NCBI RefSeq assembly: GCF_037975245.1
Contig: NC_092562.1
Span: 13,065,001 to 13,112,500 of the forward strand
Reading direction: 5' to 3'
Source: Apostichopus japonicus
Taxonomy: Eukaryota; Echinodermata; Holothuroidea; Aspidochirotida; Stichopodidae
Length of the DNA stretch: 47,500 nt
The position numbers were made by a program, and so were the translations under genes. The notes under the pieces were generated by a model. It was not told where the DNA came from, did not search any database, and was given only the letters and a program-made list of their open reading frames with translations. Positions 40,877 to 47,500 of this stretch are shown in pieces (within the stretch, counting starts at the first letter, position 1; each line of letters opens with the position of its first letter).

Positions 40877-43598
40877 GTAAGTATACACTGCATGAATAAT
40901 TACACGTAAAGCCGTAGCAAAGAGACACAAACTAAACCACCATCCTTAAAATCTATCGTGTTATCAGGATGACGATACTGTTAAGAACGACTTCCCTCAG
41001 CTAAGAAAATCGTATTCGTAAAGGTTGAAGACTTTATCAAGTTAACAACATCAACGAGCCGCATGTGCCTCATTTCATTATGATTGTCTCTATTTAAAAC
41101 AATAGGCATTTTCTGATGGGGGTGGGGTGGGGTTTGGGGTGGGGTTGGGCGAGGGGGTGGAGGGGGTAGGGGAGTCAAAACAGAAGTCAAAGCAAAATGA
41201 GAAACGAGAAGTAACGTTAGTAATTGTAGAGCTGATATTAAACTTACGCCCCGTGAGAATTTTGTCAAGTTCTCCAATCTACAGCCGTTCCTTGTAACCA
41301 TCACTCGCAGTAGTTCATTTCCGGCATAGAGAGATTCTGAGATTGCACGCTGTAGGGTGAGGGGGGTGGGGGTGAGGGGCAGTGGCGGAGCTAGGGGTAT
41401 TGGTCAGAGGGGCGAGAATGGTCTGTAGGGGCGCTTTCGACACTTTCTAAGCGGAGCGCCTCCACAGGTTGGAGCGGAGCGTACATACATTTTTTGAGAT
41501 AAGATACTCCCTAGATCGCAGGAAATGACCCTTTCCGGGCCTTGATAATTTGCAGATAAACAAAGAATAAATAGGTGTCATCGCCATTTTGTCTGAAAAT
41601 TACACCAACAAAATGTGACAAATGTCAATAGGTAGATGAGAGCGCAATAAAAAAGTCAATAATCGCGAATAAGTAAAAGTAGTAAAAACCTGAAAAGGGC
41701 GCAAGCAGTCCATTTGAGTCCGTCAGGGGGGGGGGGGGGGGCATTCGCCCCCTGACTGTATGGACGCTCCGCCACTGGTGAGGGTGGAGTAGCAGCTGTA
41801 AGATGGGATATTCACGTGGTGCACAGTCTGATCCTATATAATTAGGCTATCAAATTTTGAAAGATAAACCATCGCTAGTTGAAAATCCTGTTATCAAAAT
41901 GTCAAAGCTTTCATTGCCATTTGTTTTTATATTTAACAGATCAAAAGCAAACAATGAATAGGATCATATTCGATGATAAAATGAAGTCACCATGCCAAGT
42001 TTGTTTTCTTCAAAAGTTTTACTTTCCCATTAATTAAGATGTTATGGCTGTTGATTGCTCTTGATATATTTTTATGCAACATGATACCTTTGCCCGTCGT
42101 TGGCAACGCTCTCTCTCTCTCCATGTAGAATTTCATCAAAGTTCAAGTTTTTGGTATAAATATAATCTTTTCTTCGGAGATAATTGATGTGAACATTGCA
42201 AAGTAAAACAACAAACATTTCCCGCGCTCAATTGCCTATATGATGACAACACCAACTCTGCTCTTTGCGGCCCTACAGATGCTATCCTAAAATATAATTT
42301 ACATAATACTAACTGTTCAATTATCTCTAATCAGAGAAACAATTGAGCTGATTGGTTTGACCTACTTTACTTGCTTACGTAATCAGAACAAAGTTTCCAG
42401 CGATTTTGTTAACAACCAAAACTTGACTATATTAGTCACCTGATCTAAAATCTTAAAGTTTTGTACGTAACACAGTTAATATGGATCGTTCTAACAAATC
42501 GGTTACATGTGTTATTATGAGTGTAATCTCGGTGTGAATCGGGTGGTATAGTCGTCTAAATGGATTTGCTTCACCGAGATATGTCACATGGACAAAATAG
42601 ACGAACATTGATTTTGCTGATTTTGCTGCTAGTTGGATAGCCTTTCCCCAAATAGCTGCATGCCACTCTGATCTTTTTAAGTTTACTTATGTCTACCACA
42701 TGTATTCTCCGTTTGACTAGAAAATGGAATATACATTTTTAGAGGAAATATGATCTGATCTTTTAAAGCGTTCTTTTCCCTTTTTTTTTATTTCTCCTTC
42801 TAATTTATCACATTTAAAGAATGTTCAAAATAAGCTCTCAGTGTGGGTGTGTGTGTGTTTATAGAGATACATCTTAAATTCATGAAATATGTGATATATG
42901 TCCAACGGGTGGGTGTTCGGTACAGGTGTGCCGGCATATCGTTTCTGGTGCATGACATCGGCAATCTACATAATGATTTTCACTTCAGTTCAGGCTAGAA
43001 GCAATTCCTGCAGGTTTTGCCCCAATTAATTTTTCACTCAACGTTCTGGCTGCAGTAAATTAATTCTAATTTCAACTAAAAGCTACAAAGTATTGTTCAA
43101 CAAAGTATAAGCGTGCATGTTTCTAGCATGAATATTGGGTGTATTTATAGTAATTAATGTTTCTTGCAGCCAACACGAAGAACTTCAAGCAAAATGCAGA
43201 AAGTAGCCTCCTAAATTTAAAGAGAGAGAGAGAGAGAAACATTGAAACAATCGTCCAAAATGCTTATTTAGTCAGCAGAAGGAAATAGAAGTGTAATAAA
43301 TAAAACCTAAAAAAAAAAGGAACTCTTTCGATCCTACTGTCCCACTGATTAGGTTCTTAATCATGAGTAAAAACAAAGTTAGTGAAAAAGAAAGTTAGTG
43401 ACGTTCCTAATTTTTCAAATCCTTAATCCAGTTCTATAAATGACATATATCGAATGATCGAAGCCATCTCCCCTCCCTCTCCATACCCCCGCCCCCCCCC
43501 CAAAAAAAAAACTGAAGGGGATGGGGGAGAGAAACCGTTAAGTTAAGACTTTTCGCACACATAAGATGTATTTTCTATACCTTCTTTCCCTTCTACAG
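40877..43598 (+). other. Intron of gene B with repeats
   Basis: Holds the hAT-like MITE, a G-rich tract (41116-41175), a (GA)n run near 43223-43237 and a C-run/A-run near 43488-43510. No further exons are recognised. Confidence 0.4.
41380..41777. mobile_element. hAT-like MITE with 8-bp target duplication
   Basis: Ends CAGTGGCGGAGC and GCTCCGCCACTG are inverted copies. The flanks are GTGAGGGG (41372-41379) and GTGAGGGT (41778-41785), a 7/8 match and the size made by hAT transposases. The interior is non-coding and contains a poly-G tract and the word GCGGAGCGCCTCCACAGGTT, shared in diverged form with 20431-20450. Confidence 0.75.
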
Positions 43599-43721
43599 CC
43601 CCTTGTACTACCTGTACCGCCGACTGCGGAGTTTGCGTGCAGGGTACAGATAATACGTGTCAGTGTGGGAACTCACTGGCAGATGAATGCAATTATAGTT
43701 CAAATTCCGAGACTTGTACAG
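43599..43721 (+). CDS. Exon: Cys-rich module of Tie-like gene B
   Basis: The acceptor is TTCCCTTCTACAG and the donor is G|GTAAGG. The C-x2-C-x3-C-x2-C, C-x-C pattern and phase-1 borders equal those of 106-237. Confidence 0.68.
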
Positions 43722-45716
43722 GTAAGGTTAACAGGTTTTGTTTTCTTTATGGAGAGTGAATTGTTTAGTTTGTTATTTCGGTTATTTATATAATTCATGC
43801 AAGGAAACTGTTTTTCGTATTCATGCTGTTCATTCGTATTTGTATGTACTACCATGAGTGTGAACGGTGAGGCCGCACTATAGATCCCGTGCATGTGCGT
43901 GTATACGCATCGAATCGAATTCGTAATCGTACCCGGGCATTTTAGACATGACATGACAATGACAATGACAATGACGATGACGATGACGATGACAATGACG
44001 ATGATGACGATGACAATGACAATGACGATTCTGCTAGTTATGTTCATACTACCGAACAAGTACTGCGGGTTTGTATATACAATTGAAATAGATATCCCAA
44101 TCGACTTCAGTTGTATGTTATACTAATAGTTTTGCAGAAATTATTGTTGTTAATTGTAACAAACCAAAACTGTTAGCGTTTAGACAACCTTGGCATACGT
44201 GTAGTTACTGCCTTCCCACTATGTAAATGCTTTTCCAATTATATCCCTAACCATCCTCTCCCCTCCACTCATTTGATTGAAATCACTTGATTGCATATGA
44301 GGTGATTAATATCACTTGATTGATATCATTTGATTGATATCATTGCTTGTAAATCGTTTGATTCATATTAGTTTGATTCATATTATTTGGTTGATATCAC
44401 TTGATTGAGATCGTTTGATTGAAATCACTTGATTGATATCATTTGATTGAAATCATTTAATTAAATCAATTGATTGAAATCACTTGATTTATATCAGTTT
44501 GATTGTATATCATTTGATTGATATCACTTTTTTGATATCATTTGATTAAAATCACTTGATTAAAATAACTTGATTGATATCAGTTTGATTAATATCAATT
44601 GCTTGATATCAGTTGATTAAAATCATTTGATTCCAAATCAGTTGAATGATATCAGTTTGATTAATATCATTTGATTGATACCATTTGATTAATATCATTT
44701 GATTGCATATAATTTGATTGATATCAGTTGATTATATCGTTGATTGAATCACTTTATTGATATTATTTCATTTGATTGGTATCATTTGTTTAAAATCATT
44801 TGATTGTATATCATTTGATTAATTTTGTGATTATTAGTGATGAACAGCAGTCTTGCCCTAATAAAGAATTTAGAGAATTAAGAGGCATGCGTGTAATCCT
44901 TATACAAATTTGGGTTTTGGGGGTCATTAAAGAATAGTGTAAGAGGTCAACTCATTCTTAAGTAGGCAATAATGACTTAGTTTCCAGATCCTGAAGCTGG
45001 TTCTTCATATTCCAAAACAAAAGTGTTCGTAATATAGCCAAACTACCAGTCTTGTTCCTCCGTCCGCATAGCAGCACTTTACCTCGGCTGCTCTCAAGAA
45101 CCTTAATTGTCTAATTTACCTCACGTAAACATACGGGGATTATTTGGTGACGTCCAAACTATATGATTTTCACAGTTGCCATGATCAACGTTTTGTCAGC
45201 AAAACATTCACGACAGCACTGCATGGCTACGATTTAAGAGCTTATTATCCTGTTTTGACGTCAGTAAAAGTCTGAAGTCTAAACTTATGACTTGTCTAGA
45301 TTTAGTGTGGGCAAACAGAAGAGATGAATATGTTACTGACACGAATAATGTCATCTGCCTTTTTTTTGTAATTTCGTTCATAGAATGTGTCGCTCCAATA
45401 GACGCGTGCGTTTTCGTGAGGATGCCGCTCGCCTTGCGTCGAAGTGGTCCACCAATTGACGTAGTAGGAGTATCTACGGTCTCTGCTGATTTAACGTTCG
45501 AACGATACGTAAACACGGGACGTTACAATGCACCCCACTTGCCTCAGAATGTTGCTTTCCCGACCCCTTCAGGTTTTTCAGGGACGGTTGGTGGATTTTC
45601 AGCCCCATTACAGTCGAGCGGAAGAGGTAGACGCTTTGGTGTATGCTCTTTTCGTTTTAACCCTGCCGGAGAAGGTAACACCGTCACCATTCCTGCAATC
45701 GCAACAGAGAACAGTG
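43599..45716 (+). CDS. Tie-like gene B, two secure exons (runs off the window)
   Basis: Exons 43599-43721 and 45384-45716 are paralogous to 106-237 and 1373-1708 of gene A, in the same order, orientation and intron phase. The first is Cys-rich (P-C-T-T-C-T-A-D-C-G-V-C, then C-Q-C). The second is the Ig1-like segment ending G-R-G-R-R-F-G and A-I-A-T-E-N-S-G, with donor G|GTAAGT. The Ig2 and EGF exons expected next are not found before the window ends, so that intron exceeds 1.7 kb. By analogy it is an extracellular receptor-like or secreted protein; kinase content cannot be judged. Its 5' part is uncertain and may be broken by the large element at 30031-40625. Tandem copies at this spacing suggest a local family expansion. 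Confidence 0.68.
43947..44030. repeat. (GACAAT)n/(GACGAT)n microsatellite
   Basis: Hexanucleotide units in the intron between the Cys-rich and Ig1-like exons of gene B. Confidence 0.9.
44265..44828. repeat. ~560-bp minisatellite of TTGATTGATATCA-type units
   Basis: Units of about 14-17 bp alternate TTGATTGATATCA with TTGATTGAAATCA and TTGATTAATATCA variants, all on one strand. Many contain GATATC palindromes. It is intronic and non-coding. Confidence 0.9.
45384..45716 (+). CDS. Exon: Ig1-like module of Tie-like gene B
   Basis: The acceptor is TTTCGTTCATAG at 45372-45383 and the donor is G|GTAAGT. The 111-residue segment begins E-C-V-A-P-I-D-A-C-V-F (gene A: N-I-D-A-S-C-I-V) and shares R-R-S-G, G-R-R-F-G and I-A-T-E with gene A's exon 1373-1708. 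Confidence 0.72.
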
Positions 45717-47500
45717 GTAAGTTTTGACTCTCTTCATAATATAAATCCGGGTAACACCCGACTGCGGAACGCGACCCGAATCAACCGGACCATCGTAACG
45801 TGAACACTTTTAGAAAGTCTATTGGTCTGCGTTTGCCAACAACTGTCCTACATGTATATAAGCACATAGGCCTATGGCTAATATTATAATATGTGCATGC
45901 GTTAAACTGTTGGAGGACTCGGTTCCTGACCAGGAGAACTGTGGTCTATACACACGTCACGAGAAGTGGCGACGACAGGAGGGTCTCGTTTTGGGGACAA
46001 CTATGTCACCACAACCGCCCCCTCCCCACCCTTATCCGTTATTTCCCCGGAACTACTAATTGACCCCGGGTTAGAGCCCCATCCCATTAACAACCCCTCT
46101 CGTCAGGCTTAATCACGAGAGTGAGTTGCACACATTCAATAATCCGAAAGGTGATTGCATCAGGCTCGTGATACCCATATCAAGTTTCACAAAATGGTAC
46201 TTCCACGATATGATTTCTCCCTCCCCTCCCCCTCCGTCTTCTCTCCAACCCCCTTTTTTTCTAGCCAAAGCATGTAGAATGCTGAAACGCGTACGTATAA
46301 AGCTTGAACAGATAGAAAACAGTTTAAAATGAACCGTTTTAAGAAGATACATATGGTGTTTACGTTCAGTGGAAAAAGTGTTCAGAGTGTTGTCAATATT
46401 TTCCAGAAATGTCAGCAAATCTAACAAGCAATATTCGAAATAAGGTTTCAATTGAGCCAATTAACGCACACCCTGCTGGAGCTTAACGAATTAGCAGTTA
46501 ATGAGAAAGATTTGTTCAGACTTCAGTGAAACAAAAGCAGCATCTTGTTTGTCAAATTATACAATTGCACACTACAGTGTCATTTGCTGGAAGCACAGGT
46601 GGTGGTGCAAAGTTCCGGAAGCTGCAGCACTTTTAAGTTGATCAAAAACTCTATGGAGTGTATCACAGAGCACTGGTCAGGGTCTAGTGGGCAAATTCCC
46701 CGGAAGCTGTAGTGTTTTTAGATATTGTTTGCTCTCTCGCAGCGAGTTTAACGTACAGACATACACACGAGAAAGGTGAATTCAAATTCTCTACAATGCT
46801 TTTAAAAAGATTTTCTTGTGGCTGGAGGTTATTGCTTACAACAACATGTCTGTAGGGACAGGCGACAACTACATCTTCATAGCATTTTGTATGGTAAAGA
46901 TATTAGTTTTGTTTTAAATATTTTTTGGGTGATATTTTGTTCATGCCATTGGCAACAGAAGAATGAAGCATGTCTTCAAGGCACAGCTGAAAAGGTCTTT
47001 GTTCTTCTTTATCATTTTGTCATATTCCACAGAAGAAAGGAATATTTGACAAAAGATGCATTTTTATACATTTTAGGTTAATGGAAATTTGAAAGCTAAG
47101 CAATACTTTAAATGCATCAGGTTTTAAGGTTTAATCAACAAGAAGATTATAATGGCCGTAGGAAAGGTTATCTCAGATCCTTAGTGGGTGTCCATGGAGC
47201 CTCCGAAGCTGGGTTGTTTTGTGGTATTTCTTGTTCTCTCGTAGCGAGCTTAAAAGCACAAAACTTCATGTAAGAGAAAGGAATTCAATTACTCTAAAAT
47301 GTATTTCAAAGCCCTGGTGAGGGTTTTATGGGGGGGGGGGGGGCGAAGACCCTTGAGTCCCGTAGCCGGCCAATTTAAAGCACAAACACACCTGTGAGTA
47401 GGAAGGATTTACTGTTCCTGCATTGACGTCATTCCAATTGGGGATCTAGTGGATATCAGCTGAAGTGTTTGTATATATTCTTTTAATCTCTTGACGCGAT
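45717..47500. other. Intron of gene B with diverged tandem repeats
   Basis: A diverged repeat occurs at about 46600-46800 and 47180-47345, with a partial copy after 47345. Shared words are GGAAGCTG(C/T)AG, CTCTCG(C/T)AGCGAG(T/C)TTA, GAGAAAGG and ATTCAA. A poly-G tract is at about 47330-47343. No exon is supported. Confidence 0.45.

Overview
The window is animal nuclear DNA with split genes, long introns and dense mobile and simple repeats. The gene content and repeat style (frequent short AGGCCTA words, foldback elements, marine-invertebrate SINE motifs) suggest a deuterostome invertebrate, most likely an echinoderm and perhaps a sea cucumber. That assignment is an inference from sequence style and was not tested by any search.

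Host genes. The left end (106-4566, +) holds the last six coding exons of a Tie (angiopoietin-receptor) ectodomain-like gene: a Cys-rich exon, an Ig1-like exon, an Ig2-like exon and three Tie-type EGF exons, all joined by phase-1 introns. It ends in a stop inside the third EGF repeat, so the product looks like a secreted or decoy ectodomain without kinase. A paralogue on the same strand starts somewhere after about 27 kb and runs off the right end. Its secure exons are 43599-43721 and 45384-45716; probable or possible ones lie at 27330, 28887/28940, 40693 and 40844. A short two-finger C2H2 protein with a long 3' UTR and polyadenylation signals sits at 9096-10670. Two weaker single-exon candidates lie at 17646 and 19503.

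Mobile DNA between and inside the genes. Present are a foldback element (324-917), a TTAA-ended MITE (5672-6038), a 1.2 kb terminal-inverted-repeat element packed with CCGTAGC/GCTACGG words (13713-14937), a SINE-like motif (about 15100), LINE relics on the minus strand (about 16870 and 26146-26760), an element built of CTTAAG near-palindromes (21290-22357), an element with inverted arrays of an ATTAATACCGGCATTAAA-like unit (24420-25197), a hAT-like MITE with an 8-bp target duplication (41380-41777), long AT microsatellites and several minisatellites.

Main discovery. Positions 30031-40625 form one 10.6 kb insertion with AGTAGTG...CACTACT termini and a 6-bp target duplication (GGCCGG). It is a near-perfect giant palindrome: arms 30031-36219 and 36391-40625 around a 171-bp loop. 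The left arm carries an extra 1,792-bp tandem duplication. Each terminus is a 30-bp minisatellite. The arms encode small proteins pointing outward, including an acidic C2H2 protein present three times, with TATA boxes near the centre facing outward. Each arm also contains a 185-bp retro-inserted cassette that begins with the conserved 5' end of U2 snRNA, branch-point-pairing GUAGUA included, and then continues as a different RNA; it is flanked by 19-bp direct repeats. The 6-bp duplication and AG termini recall Polinton/Maverick integration, but no polymerase, integrase or packaging ATPase is visible, so the element is at best non-autonomous. The element lies within the region of the second Tie-like gene, between its candidate 5' exons and its secure 3' exons.
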